Positions 1 to 6,440 of a DNA stretch of 6,440 nt are shown one piece after another. The notes under the pieces are model-generated. The model was given only the letters and a program-made list of their open reading frames with translations. It made no database searches and had not been told where the DNA came from. A program made the position numbers and the translations under genes. The stretch comes from Azonexaceae bacterium (GTDB lineage: Bacteria > Pseudomonadota > Gammaproteobacteria > Burkholderiales > Rhodocyclaceae): contig SSTA01000102.1 in NCBI GenBank assembly GCA_009469685.1, positions 1-6,440 of the forward strand. The letters are read 5' to 3'. Position 1 is the first letter of the stretch, and the number at the start of each line of letters is the position of its first letter.

Positions 1-137
1 GGACTCAGGTAATCGAAGCGGCCGCTCTGGAAATCGATGCGATAGACAAAGTGGTCGACGTTGGCGAGAACCTCGTCGAGAGGCAATGCGGCAGCCGCTT
101 CAGGCCGCTTTGTCCGTGTTCTGCTCGCTCGCGTCAA
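1..137 (-). CDS. PAS-domain signalling protein, N-terminal fragment (runs off left edge)
   Basis: An open frame on the minus strand starts just after the copA stop and continues to the window edge with no stop. The translated end contains LANVDHFVYRIDFQSGRFDY followed by LS, which looks like the opening helix and first strands of a PAS sensor domain (the YRIDFxSGRFDYLSP pattern). PAS domains sense redox, oxygen or ligands, usually at the front of histidine kinases or diguanylate cyclases. The output domain lies outside the window, so its role is unknown. No ATG is present in this frame after the copA stop. The candidate starts are TTG at 137 (weak upstream GGTG/GGGT) or TTG at 86, both uncertain. 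The gene lies in the same direction and same reading frame as copA, 12 bases beyond its stop, so co-transcription with the hemN-copA unit is likely. The family call rests on about 25 residues only. Confidence 0.45.
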   Translation of the reverse strand, partial: MTRASRTRTKRPEAAAALPLDEVLANVDHFVYRIDFQSGRFDYLS

Positions 138-149
138 ACCCGCACCAGA

Positions 150-2303
150 TCATTCTCTTGGCCGCCAGGACCGCAAAAGAAGGGAATTGGAAACCACCGA
201 AACCGAACTCATGGCCATCGCCGCGCCGGCGATGACCGGATTGAGCCAGCCCAGCGCTGCGAGGGGGATCCCCAGGACATTGTAGATGAAGGCGAAGAAA
301 AGATTGGCGCGGATTTTACTCAGGGTCGCGGCGGACAGATCGATGGCGGCGTCGACCCCGCGCAGGTCGTTGCGGACCAGAGTGAGATCGGCTGCTTCGA
401 TTGCGGCATCCGAACCCGCCCCGAGGGCAAAGCTTACGTCCGCCGCCGCGAGTGCCGGTGCATCGTTGATGCCGTCACCGACCATGGCCACCACCCCCTC
501 GCCCCGCAGTTCAGCCACGGCAGTTGCCTTGTCACCGGGAAGGATACCGGCCCGGTACTCGTCAATACCCACCTCCCGGGCGATCGCCGCCGCGGTCTCG
601 GCATGGTCGCCCGTCAGCATGACCAGCCGGATGCCGCGGCGCTTGAGTCGCTCGACGGCCTCTCGCGAGGTCGGCCGCAGAGGATCGGCAATCGCCAGCA
701 GGGCGAGCATGGTACTGCCTTCGGCAAGGACGACCACGGTCTTGCCCTCGCCCCGCAGGCGAGCCGCGCTCGCGTCGTCGGTTCCCGCCCAGCCCGGCAC
801 CCCGAGGCGCAGGACACGCCCGCCCACCGTACCCGTGACCCCTTTGCCGGGATGAGCTGCAAAGTCACCCACCGGCACCGGTTGCTCCGCTCCATGGCGC
901 GCCAGGATAGCTCGCGCCAGAGGATGCTCCGAACCCTGCTCCAGCGCAGCCGCCAACGCCACCGCCTCCTCCTCCGACACGGCGAGCGGCACCACATCGG
1001 TGACGCACGGCTCGCCCAGGGTCAGAGTTCCGGTTTTGTCGAGGGCGATGACGGACACCCGCTCGGCCCGCTCAAGGGCCTCGGCATTTTTCACCAGGAT
1101 GCCGGCGCGGGCGCCCTGACCGGTACCGACCATGACCGCCGTCGGGGTCGCGAGTCCGAGGGCACAGGGACAGGCAATGACCAAGACCGCCACCGCATTG
1201 ACCAAGGCCTCGGATAGAGGGGCAGCGGCCAACAGCCAGCCGGCGAAGGTGAGCGCCGCGACGGCGCACACTGCAGGGACGAAGATGGCGGAAATACGGT
1301 CCGCGAGCCGCTGCACCGGCGCCTTCGACCCCTGGGCTTCGGCCACGAGGCGGATGATCCCCGCCAGCAAGGTATGCTCGCCTACCCCGGTAGCCCGGCA
1401 GCGCAACATACCCGAACCATTGGCCGTCGCGGCGAAGACCCTATCCCCTGCCGCCTTGGCCACCGGCATGCTCTCGCCGGTCAGCATGGCCTCGTTCACT
1501 GCCGATCCCCCCTCGACCACCTCGCCGTCCACCGGAATGCTCTCCCCGGGACGGACGATGAACACGTCGCCAGGCATCAGGGCGTCCACCGGAACGTCCA
1601 CCAGGCTACCGTCCCGCTCGACCCGGGCGGTCTTCGGCTGAAGCCGAACCAGAGCCTCGATGGCTTCCGAGGTGCGTGCCTTGGCCCGTGCTTCGAGAAG
1701 CTTGCCCAGAAGCACCAGGGTGATCACCGCAGCCCCCGCCTCGAAGTAAACGTGGCCCGGCAGATCGGCGACCGTCAAGACCGCCGAATAGCCCCAGGCC
1801 ATGGAAGTTCCCAGGGCGACCAGGACGTCCATATTCGCGCCGCCGCCCCGCAGGGATTTCCAGGCACCCGCATAAAATCGCCAGCCGATCCAGAACTGCA
1901 CGGGAGTCGCCAGAAGGAGCTGGATCCAGCGGGGCAACTCGACACCATGGCCCGCGGAAAACATCAGGACCATCTGGGCTACCAGGGGCACGGTCAATGC
2001 GGCAGATATCCAGAATCGACGAAACTCCAGGCGGTACGCTGCGCCCTTGCGCTTCCGTTCTGCTTCCCGCGTTCCGGCGTCGACCGGTACCGCTGCGAAA
2101 CCCGCCCTTTCGACGGCCGCGATTACGGTCGCCTCGTCGCTGGCGCCCGAAAGGCGGACCCGTGCCCGCTCGCTGGCCAGATTGACCACCGCCTCGATCC
2201 CGGGTTGCTTGTTGAGCACTTTCTCCAATCGCGCCGAACATGCTGCGCAAGTCATTCCGCTGACGGCGAATTCGACGACCCGGGTATTTTCCTGCTCAAC
2301 CAT
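150..2303 (-). CDS. copA: P1B-1 copper-translocating P-type ATPase (CopA type)
   Basis: Inner-membrane ATPase that exports Cu(I) from the cytoplasm to the periplasm, for detoxification or for cuproenzyme assembly. From ATG 2303 it is 717 aa, normal for the family. In order: one heavy-metal-associated domain (about residues 9-72) with GMTCAAC (C19, C22); two leading membrane helices and then the TM3-4 pair; actuator loop with TGES (276-279); CPC in TM6 (378-380); phosphorylation motif DKTGT (D422); SEHP (H460-P461); TGD (564-566); GDGINDAP (609-616); TM7 YN with a later P (Y674, N675, P680); TM8 MSS near 698-700 followed by NSLLL. CPC plus YN plus M/SS is the P1B-1 Cu+ signature. ATG 2303 is preferred over TTG 2327 because it has a good Shine-Dalgarno. 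The gene follows the TauE/SafE-like gene with a 20-base gap. Its position behind hemN is where the cbb3-oxidase pump CcoI/FixI often sits, but no CcoI-type cysteine-rich N-terminal extension is visible, so CopA is the better name. Certain as a copper ATPase; exact paralogue unsure. Confidence 0.95.
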   Translation of the reverse strand: MVEQENTRVVEFAVSGMTCAACSARLEKVLNKQPGIEAVVNLASERARVRLSGASDEATVIAAVERAGFAAVPVDAGTREAERKRKGAAYRLEFRRFWISAALTVPLVAQMVLMFSAGHGVELPRWIQLLLATPVQFWIGWRFYAGAWKSLRGGGANMDVLVALGTSMAWGYSAVLTVADLPGHVYFEAGAAVITLVLLGKLLEARAKARTSEAIEALVRLQPKTARVERDGSLVDVPVDALMPGDVFIVRPGESIPVDGEVVEGGSAVNEAMLTGESMPVAKAAGDRVFAATANGSGMLRCRATGVGEHTLLAGIIRLVAEAQGSKAPVQRLADRISAIFVPAVCAVAALTFAGWLLAAAPLSEALVNAVAVLVIACPCALGLATPTAVMVGTGQGARAGILVKNAEALERAERVSVIALDKTGTLTLGEPCVTDVVPLAVSEEEAVALAAALEQGSEHPLARAILARHGAEQPVPVGDFAAHPGKGVTGTVGGRVLRLGVPGWAGTDDASAARLRGEGKTVVVLAEGSTMLALLAIADPLRPTSREAVERLKRRGIRLVMLTGDHAETAAAIAREVGIDEYRAGILPGDKATAVAELRGEGVVAMVGDGINDAPALAAADVSFALGAGSDAAIEAADLTLVRNDLRGVDAAIDLSAATLSKIRANLFFAFIYNVLGIPLAALGWLNPVIAGAAMAMSSVSVVSNSLLLRSWRPRE

Positions 2304-2309
2304 CTGGCT

Positions 2310-2316
2310 TCCCTCT
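2310..2316 (-). promoter_or_regulatory. Ribosome binding site deciding the copA start
   Basis: On the minus strand AGAGGGA lies 6 bases before the ATG at 2303. The alternative TTG at 2327, which overlaps the upstream gene's stop as TTGA, has no visible Shine-Dalgarno. This favours the 717-residue CopA over the 725-residue reading. Confidence 0.6.
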
Positions 2317-2323
2317 TTCTCGC

Positions 2324-2998
2324 TCAATCCAAGATCATGGCAGTACGCAGAGCGCTAGCAAGCCCCCACAATCCGAATCCCATCACCAGGATGCCCGAGC
2401 CCAAGCGTACGGACCGCAGCCTCATGAAACCGCCAAGTCGCCCGACGAAGAATCCGGCGAGGAGTAGATTGGGCAGAGTTCCCATGCCAAAGGCCGCCAT
2501 CATGAGAGCTCCCCGCCCGGCAGATCCGGCGGTCAGTGCGCTGGCCAACGCACTGTAGACCAGGCCGCATGGAAGCCAACCCCACAAGGCGCCCAGAGGT
2601 ATGGCCTGGGCGACGGTCCGGACAGGTAGAAATCGCGTCGTCAAGGGCTGGAGGCGGCGCCAGAGTCCCGCTCCGGCGGATTCCAGCGGTACCAGCACAC
2701 CCGTGAAGCCCGTCAGATAGAGTCCAAGCGCCACCAGCATCAGATTCGCCAAGACGTAGAGGACGAGCCTGACCGGCAATTGTCCCTCAAGCACCAGGCT
2801 TGCGCTGCCAAGCGCCCCGGCCAATGCTCCAGCCGCCGCGTAGGAGGCGATGCGTCCGGCGCTGTAACCCAAGTGCAGGCTCCAGCGCGGAGGGGCCCCA
2901 AGGGAGAGCGCGCCGACGATACCGCCGCACATGCCGAAACAATGGGTCCCGCCCAAAAGCCCGACGAGGAACAAGGCCAGGAAGGCGGAATCGGACAT
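2324..2998 (-). CDS. TauE/SafE-like (DsbD_2/UreH-like) polytopic membrane protein with HCxGMCGG motif
   Basis: A 224-residue, very hydrophobic protein with about six membrane helices, of the family annotated as sulfite exporter TauE/SafE or cytochrome c biogenesis (DsbD_2-like) transmembrane protein. The first helix carries HCFGMCGG (H19, C20, M23, C24). A second half-repeat carries [13 protein letters not shown] (C144) followed by a GTLPNLL motif, as expected of this family. Homologues commonly sit beside hemN, fnr/anr and cbb3-oxidase assembly genes. The His/Cys/Met cluster inside the membrane suggests metal (copper) or thiol-redox handling rather than sulfite export, but that is inference. 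ATG 2998 is the first Met and gives the full N-terminal helix; its Shine-Dalgarno is weak. It lies 77 bases after hemN and 20 bases before copA on the same strand, so it is probably co-transcribed. A TAGAAT hexamer in the hemN gap (about 3030-3035, minus strand) could be a -10, but no -35 accompanies it. Confidence 0.85.
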   Translation of the reverse strand: MSDSAFLALFLVGLLGGTHCFGMCGGIVGALSLGAPPRWSLHLGYSAGRIASYAAAGALAGALGSASLVLEGQLPVRLVLYVLANLMLVALGLYLTGFTGVLVPLESAGAGLWRRLQPLTTRFLPVRTVAQAIPLGALWGWLPCGLVYSALASALTAGSAGRGALMMAAFGMGTLPNLLLAGFFVGRLGGFMRLRSVRLGSGILVMGFGLWGLASALRTAMILD

Positions 2999-3075
2999 TC
3001 AGGTGCCGACCAGGAAATAAGGAGTGGGCATTCTAGCGGCTTTTGCCCCCGCCTCCTTCACCCCCTTGGGCGGAC

Positions 3076-4470
3076 TCAGATGACTTTGGAGTATCGAGTC
3101 CGCTGCCGATCGGCCCGGAGATAGCGATCGAAGACCATGGAGATCACCCGCACGAGCATACGGCCCGGCGGCAGGACCGTGATCCAGTCCCTATCCACCC
3201 GGACGAGCCCGGCGCGCTCCATCTCTTTGAGATCGTCGAGTTCGTCGGCAAAGTACTGCCGGAAGTCGATCAGATGAGCCGATTCTATCGATTCGATGGA
3301 CAACTCGAAGTGGCACATCAGGGCCTGAATGATGGAGCGCCGCAGAACGTCGTCGGCATTCAGCTCTATCCCTCGGAAGACCGGCAGAACCTGGCGATCG
3401 AGGCTATCGTAGTACTCGTCCAGAGTCTTGACGTTCTGGGCGTAGGTAGGCCCCACCTTGCTGATCGAGGAGATGCCGAAGGACAGCATGTCGCAATCCG
3501 CATAGGTCGAATAGCCCTGGAAATTCCGATGGAGGCGCCCCTGCCGCTGGGCTACCGCAAGCTCGTCGTCCGGTTTGGCGAAGTGGTCCATGCCGATGAA
3601 GACGTAGCCCGCGTCGGTCAACTTCTTGATCGCCAGGGAAAGTATCTGCATCTTGGCATCGGGAGAAGGCAGGTCGGGCTCGGCAATACGGCGCTGGGGC
3701 TTGAACAGCGTGGGCAGATGGGCGTAGTTGTAAATCGAAAGGCGATCCGGATCCATCGCCAGAACCCGTTCCAGCGTCCGATTGAAGCCCATGACGGTCT
3801 GCTTGGGCAGCCCGTAGATGAGATCGATGGAAATGGACTGGAAGCCGTTCGCCCGCGCGTTGCGGATGACATCGGCGGTCTCTTCTTCCGTCTGGATCCG
3901 GTTCACCGCTTGCTGTACCCGCTCGTCGAAATCCTGGACGCCGACGCTCATGCGATTGAAGCCCAGTTCGCCCAGCAAGGCGACCGTCGCACCGTCCACC
4001 TTGCGGGGATCGACTTCGATGGAATACTCCCCGCCTTCAAGGAGCTTGAAATGGCGCCGCGTGGCATCCATCAATTGGCGCATCTCGTCGTGCGAGAGGA
4101 AAGTCGGCGTACCGCCGCCCCAGTGCAGTTGAATGACTTCGTGCTCGCCATCCAGATACTCGCTCTGCAGCGCCAGTTCCTTGGCCAGATACTTCAGATA
4201 CTTGGCGCTCCGCCCGTGATCCTTGGTGATGATCTTGTTGCAGGCGCAGTAGTAGCAAATCGTATTGCAGAACGGAATGTGGAAGTATAATGACAGCGGT
4301 CGAGTGAAGGCCCCGATATTGCGCTTGCCCAACCAGGCACGAGCGGCGTCGGCCCCAAACGCTTCAACAAAGCGGTCGGCGGTCGGGTAAGAGGTATAAC
4401 GCGGTCCGTTGACGTCAAATCTGCGGATAATTTGGGCGTCAAATACGAAGTTTTCTGTTGCGATGTTCAT
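3076..4470 (-). CDS. hemN: Oxygen-independent coproporphyrinogen III oxidase (radical SAM)
   Basis: Cytoplasmic radical-SAM enzyme that decarboxylates coproporphyrinogen III to protoporphyrinogen IX without oxygen, a heme-biosynthesis step used under low oxygen. It is 464 aa from ATG 4470, the usual length for true HemN. Early GPRYTSYPTADRF (22-34) is characteristic of HemN. HIPFCNTICYYCACN supplies the 4Fe-4S cysteines C68, C72 and C75, plus C77 as in E. coli HemN; Y62 matches the SAM-contacting tyrosine. HWGGGTP (116-122) is the glycine-rich SAM motif, and the C-terminal HemN domain follows, ending DRYLRADRQRTRYSKVI. The intact N-terminal region and CxxxCxxCxC motif argue against the HemW paralogue. 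ATG 4470 is chosen because GGTGA lies 8 bases upstream; an in-frame GTG at 4485 would start only a few bases from the predicted transcript start. It is divergent from fnr and heads the leftward unit, with an FNR box at -41.5, so anaerobic induction is expected. Confidence 0.97.
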   Translation of the reverse strand: MNIATENFVFDAQIIRRFDVNGPRYTSYPTADRFVEAFGADAARAWLGKRNIGAFTRPLSLYFHIPFCNTICYYCACNKIITKDHGRSAKYLKYLAKELALQSEYLDGEHEVIQLHWGGGTPTFLSHDEMRQLMDATRRHFKLLEGGEYSIEVDPRKVDGATVALLGELGFNRMSVGVQDFDERVQQAVNRIQTEEETADVIRNARANGFQSISIDLIYGLPKQTVMGFNRTLERVLAMDPDRLSIYNYAHLPTLFKPQRRIAEPDLPSPDAKMQILSLAIKKLTDAGYVFIGMDHFAKPDDELAVAQRQGRLHRNFQGYSTYADCDMLSFGISSISKVGPTYAQNVKTLDEYYDSLDRQVLPVFRGIELNADDVLRRSIIQALMCHFELSIESIESAHLIDFRQYFADELDDLKEMERAGLVRVDRDWITVLPPGRMLVRVISMVFDRYLRADRQRTRYSKVI

Positions 4471-4478
4471 CAAGCACG

Positions 4479-4483
4479 TCACC
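4479..4483 (-). promoter_or_regulatory. Ribosome binding site of hemN
   Basis: GGTGA on the minus strand, 8 bases before ATG 4470. It matches the end of the AGGAGGTGA consensus and decides for ATG 4470 over the in-frame GTG codons at 4482 and 4485. Confidence 0.5.
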
Positions 4484-4496
4484 ACTGGGTAGGCGG

Positions 4497-4502
4497 ATTA
4501 TG
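4497..4502 (-). promoter_or_regulatory. Predicted -10 element of the hemN promoter
   Basis: CATAAT read on the minus strand matches TATAAT at five of six bases. If it occupies -12 to -7, transcription begins at 4490, giving a 20-base leader before ATG 4470. The FNR box centre then falls at -41.5, the class II activation position. No good -35 is visible, as is usual when the regulator covers that region. Confidence 0.6.
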
Positions 4503-4524
4503 TTCAGATGGCACAGTAACACGG

Positions 4525-4538
4525 TTGACTTGGATCAA
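4525..4538. promoter_or_regulatory. FNR/ANR box in the hemN-fnr divergent promoter
   Basis: TTGACTTGGATCAA matches the FNR/ANR consensus TTGAY-N4-ATCAA in both half-sites. It lies between divergent hemN and fnr. Its centre (4531.5) is 41.5 bp upstream of the hemN start predicted from the CATAAT hexamer, which predicts activation of hemN. Relative to fnr it ends 17 bases before ATG 4556, too close to activate fnr from a normal promoter. There it would more likely sit around or downstream of the fnr start site and repress, as in fnr autoregulation; no convincing fnr promoter hexamers were found. Confidence 0.85.
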
Positions 4539-4555
4539 GCGATTACGGGTTGAAA

Positions 4556-5299
4556 ATGCGCCTCCAGACAGCGGTCCAGGAAGTTTCCCTCACGGTGCTC
4601 AAGACAGCCTGCTCAAACTGCAATCTGCGCGAGCTCTGTCTTCCGGTAGGTTTGACGGAAGACGAAATGCAGCGCCTCGACGACCTTGTGTCAACTCGCC
4701 GTCGGGTCAAGCGCGGCGACTATCTGTACCGGGCCGGCCAGGGCTTTGATGCCATCTTCGCGGTCAGAAGCGGCTTCTTCAAGACCGACGTGCTGCTCGA
4801 AGATGGCCGCGACCAGGTGACCGGCTTCCAGATGGCCGGCGAGCTGCTAGGGTTAGACGGGATCAGTACGGAACACCATACCTGTAATGCCATCGCCCTC
4901 GAAGACAGCGAGGTCTGTGCCATCCCTTTCTCCCGCCTGGAAGGGCTTTCCCGGGAAATCCACAATCTCCAGCACCATTTCCATAAGGTGATGAGCCGGG
5001 AAATCGTCCGCGACCATGGCGTCATGATGCTGCTGGGCACCATGCGCGCCGAAGAAAGGCTGGCTGCCTTCCTCCTCAACCTTTCCCAGCGCTTTACGTC
5101 CCGCGGCTTCTCCCATTCCGAGTTCTATCTGCGCATGACGCGGGAGGAGATCGGCAGCTATCTGGGCCTGAAGCTCGAAACCGTATCCCGGGCTTTTTCC
5201 AGGTTTCAGGAAGAGGGCTTCATCGCCGTTCAGCAGAAGCACATACGCATTCTGGACATTCCCGGCCTCAAGCGTCTGATGAATCACCAGGCCAAGTAG
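4556..5299 (+). CDS. fnr: FNR/ANR-type oxygen-sensing transcription regulator (CRP/FNR family)
   Basis: Cytoplasmic global regulator of low-oxygen metabolism. An oxygen-labile 4Fe-4S cluster drives dimerisation and DNA binding. It is 247 aa from ATG 4556, compared with 250 in E. coli. N-terminal CSNCNLRELC gives C19, C22 and C28, aligning with E. coli C20, C23 and C29; C121 in EVCAIPF aligns with the fourth ligand C122, so the cluster site is complete. An extra cysteine, C110, lies in HHTCNAIALED. The cyclic-nucleotide-binding-like barrel spans about residues 35-125, then the dimerisation helix with AEERLAAFLLNLSQRF, and a C-terminal helix-turn-helix whose recognition helix LKLETVSRAF has E208, S211 and R212, the residues reading TTGAT half-sites. 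TTG 4550 is an alternative start two codons upstream. It is divergent from hemN across an FNR box, so autoregulation is likely. Its last 16 bases overlap the convergent SirB2 gene. Often called anr in non-enteric bacteria. Confidence 0.96.
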   Translation: MRLQTAVQEVSLTVLKTACSNCNLRELCLPVGLTEDEMQRLDDLVSTRRRVKRGDYLYRAGQGFDAIFAVRSGFFKTDVLLEDGRDQVTGFQMAGELLGLDGISTEHHTCNAIALEDSEVCAIPFSRLEGLSREIHNLQHHFHKVMSREIVRDHGVMMLLGTMRAEERLAAFLLNLSQRFTSRGFSHSEFYLRMTREEIGSYLGLKLETVSRAFSRFQEEGFIAVQQKHIRILDIPGLKRLMNHQAK

Positions 5300-5667
5300 G
5301 GACTTCGGGTCAGGGCGACCCCGACGATATAGGCGAAACAGCCCAAGGCAATCAGCAGAAATGCCAGCCGGATTCGTGGCGTAGAACCGCGCTTCAAGGC
5401 GACGGTGCCGCAGCCGATATAGGCCAGCAAACCGACCACCTTGGCCGTAAGCCATCCCTCGACGAAAGGATACTGGCCGCTCCACACCGCCAAGGTCAGG
5501 GCACTGGCGAGCAGCAGCGTGTCGATGGCATGGGGCAGGACCCGCACCCAGCGTTCGGTCAAGCGAGGAGATCCGGTAGCCATCCACCATCCGCGCATGC
5601 AAAACCCGGTGAAGCTCAGGGTGACGCAGAGGATGTGCAGGTGCTTGACGAAGGAATAGGAAATCAT
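5284..5667 (-). CDS. SirB2-family integral membrane protein
   Basis: A 127-residue protein with four predicted membrane helices, full length for the SirB family. Recognisable family segments are KHLHILCVTLSFTGF with a following RGWWM near the start, RVLPHAIDTLLLAS (about 42-55), GWLTAKVVGLLAYIG, and the C-terminal AYIVGVALTRSP. SirB was named as an up-regulator of invasion gene expression in Salmonella, but the biochemical role of this widespread inner-membrane family is not established; conserved His residues in helices 1 and 2 could suggest cofactor contact (inference). ATG 5667 overlaps the stop of the upstream NnrS gene as ATGA, and there is no strong Shine-Dalgarno, which points to translational coupling. 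The stop lies inside the end of the convergent fnr gene, a 16-bp overlap. Confidence 0.88.
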   Translation of the reverse strand: MISYSFVKHLHILCVTLSFTGFCMRGWWMATGSPRLTERWVRVLPHAIDTLLLASALTLAVWSGQYPFVEGWLTAKVVGLLAYIGCGTVALKRGSTPRIRLAFLLIALGCFAYIVGVALTRSPYLAW

Positions 5668-6440
5668 CCTGGCTGTCCGTCAGGGCGAGGCCTGAAGTAC
5701 ATCGGCAAATGCTTCACCGACCAGAGTCCAAAAACGGCCAACCAGCCCATTGCGGCCGCGATGCTGGCAGCCGGGAAAAACTCTCCGGCCAGCCGCAGCG
5801 CGACCACACCCTGGAAAATCCAGAAGAGCGGCCAGGCCCAACGATCATCGCCAATGGGCCGCCCGGAATGCCCGAGCGTGACGCGGGTGGCCATGCCGAT
5901 CAGCACCGAAGCGAAAAATCCCGCTCCGACGGCATGGAGCGGCAAGAGCCCGCCCCAGGCGATTCCCGCAGCGCCCAAGGCGGCCTGCACCGCAAACAGG
6001 CTCATCCCAACGGCCAACCAGAGTGCCCCCAGGTGCAACATGGCGAGCATGGGCGCTGCCAATCCCGCCCGCGGATTCCATTGCCAAGACAGGCGCAGCG
6101 CCGCCGCGGTGGCCAATGCATCGAAGATGCCGCGCCAGGGGGTGCCCACGGCCTGCCCGACGGCGTGGCCGACAAATCCGGCCGCGAGAACGAGCAGCAG
6201 GGAAAAGGAGGCATCGCAACGGTATCCGCGCACCACGGCGGCCGTGAAGAACGGCAGCATGCGATGGAGAACCGCCGCAAAAACCGGTGCAACGCAAGCC
6301 CACAATCCGAGCTCGATAGCCCAACGGAACGCACCCTCGGATCCCACAGCTAGGGCGTAGGCGTAGAGCACCTCGGCGCCAGCCCCCAGGGCGAGTGCGA
6401 CCACTGCCAGAAGACCGTGACGTCGATCCGCCGCCGAGGA
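5664..6440 (-). CDS. nnrS: NnrS-family heme-copper membrane protein, C-terminal part (runs off right edge)
   Basis: The frame is open to the window edge; the 258 residues seen are the C-terminal part of a protein usually about 400 aa long, so the true start lies outside. NnrS proteins are polytopic inner-membrane proteins, reported to bind heme and copper and to help cells tolerate nitric oxide during denitrification or nitrosative stress. Evidence is the alternation of about seven hydrophobic helices, histidines in predicted helices (for example VLHRMLPFFTAAV and AMLHLGALWLAVG), and the diagnostic C-terminal block LHAVGAGFFASVLIGMATR followed by VTLGHSGRP, matching the family's H..GA....GM.TR..LGHTGR pattern. 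A GTG at 6404 is only an internal valine; 12 further in-frame residues precede it. It is translationally coupled to the SirB2 gene by a 4-base overlap. Its promoter is not in the window. FNR- or NO-regulator control is plausible from context only. Confidence 0.9.
   Translation of the reverse strand, partial: SSAADRRHGLLAVVALALGAGAEVLYAYALAVGSEGAFRWAIELGLWACVAPVFAAVLHRMLPFFTAAVVRGYRCDASFSLLLVLAAGFVGHAVGQAVGTPWRGIFDALATAAALRLSWQWNPRAGLAAPMLAMLHLGALWLAVGMSLFAVQAALGAAGIAWGGLLPLHAVGAGFFASVLIGMATRVTLGHSGRPIGDDRWAWPLFWIFQGVVALRLAGEFFPAASIAAAMGWLAVFGLWSVKHLPMYFRPRPDGQPG

Noticed and set aside
51..1217. Long plus-strand open frame (388 codons) opposite copA
   Set aside because: It lies antisense to a clear copper ATPase with every family motif in place. 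The translation is low-complexity, rich in R, G, H, D and Q, and resembles no family. It is a GC-rich shadow frame.
1374..2558. Plus-strand open frame crossing the copA / TauE-like boundary
   Set aside because: It spans the ends of two well-supported genes on the other strand and shows no domain signal; a shadow frame.
3036..3052. Possible hairpin (GCGG...CCGC, GGC-AAAA-GCC) in the hemN to TauE-like gap
   Set aside because: The stem is only 3-4 bp with no T-run on the minus strand, too weak to call a terminator; the downstream genes are probably read through.
3043..4290. Long plus-strand open frame (415 codons) opposite hemN
   Set aside because: It is wholly antisense to hemN, whose reading frame has all catalytic motifs. 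The translation shows no recognisable domain, and there is no promoter or ribosome site of note. It is typical of antisense openness in GC-rich genes.
4410..4425. TTGACGTCAA palindrome inside the hemN 5' coding region
   Set aside because: The half-sites lack the 4-bp spacing of an FNR box and the site lies inside codons; most likely chance.
5530..6360. Plus-strand open frames opposite nnrS and the SirB2 gene
   Set aside because: The translations are Ala/Pro/Ser/Arg-rich with no family resemblance, while the minus strand encodes a clear NnrS C-terminus and SirB2 protein.

Overview
The window looks like a chromosomal stretch from a GC-rich proteobacterium. The beta- or gamma-class is most likely, because the FNR/ANR protein, the HemN radical-SAM enzyme, and the FNR-hemN-TauE/SafE-Cu-ATPase gene order all resemble the anaerobic/cbb3-oxidase neighbourhoods of those groups (for example the anr-hemN region of Pseudomonas). 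I cannot name a genus. Nearly all of the DNA is coding, the genes are tightly packed, and base use looks uniform. I saw no mobile element, CRISPR array, tRNA or rRNA.

Layout. Four genes read leftward (minus strand) from a divergent promoter near 4490-4540: hemN (3076-4470), a TauE/SafE-like membrane protein with an HCxGMCGG motif (2324-2998), a P1B-1 copper ATPase of the CopA type (150-2303), and the start of a PAS-domain protein that runs off the left edge (1-137). An FNR/CRP-family iron-sulfur oxygen sensor, fnr (4556-5299), reads rightward from the same intergenic region. It converges with, and overlaps by 16 bp, a second leftward unit: a SirB2-family membrane protein (5284-5667), coupled by an ATGA overlap to an NnrS-family protein (5664-6440) that runs off the right edge.

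How it fits together. The hemN-fnr intergenic region holds an FNR/ANR box with perfect half-sites, TTGAC-N4-ATCAA. Its centre lies exactly 41.5 bp upstream of the start site predicted from a CATAAT -10 element. This is the standard geometry of an FNR-activated (class II) promoter, so the hemN unit is probably induced at low oxygen, with fnr possibly autoregulated from the same box. Low-oxygen heme synthesis (HemN), copper export for periplasmic cuproenzymes or detoxification (CopA plus the TauE-like protein), and a nitric-oxide-response membrane protein (NnrS) form a coherent microaerobic/denitrification module. I found no clearly novel system. The points of most interest are the promoter geometry, the copper-ATPase/TauE-like pairing, the SirB2-NnrS coupling, and the PAS gene start immediately behind copA.
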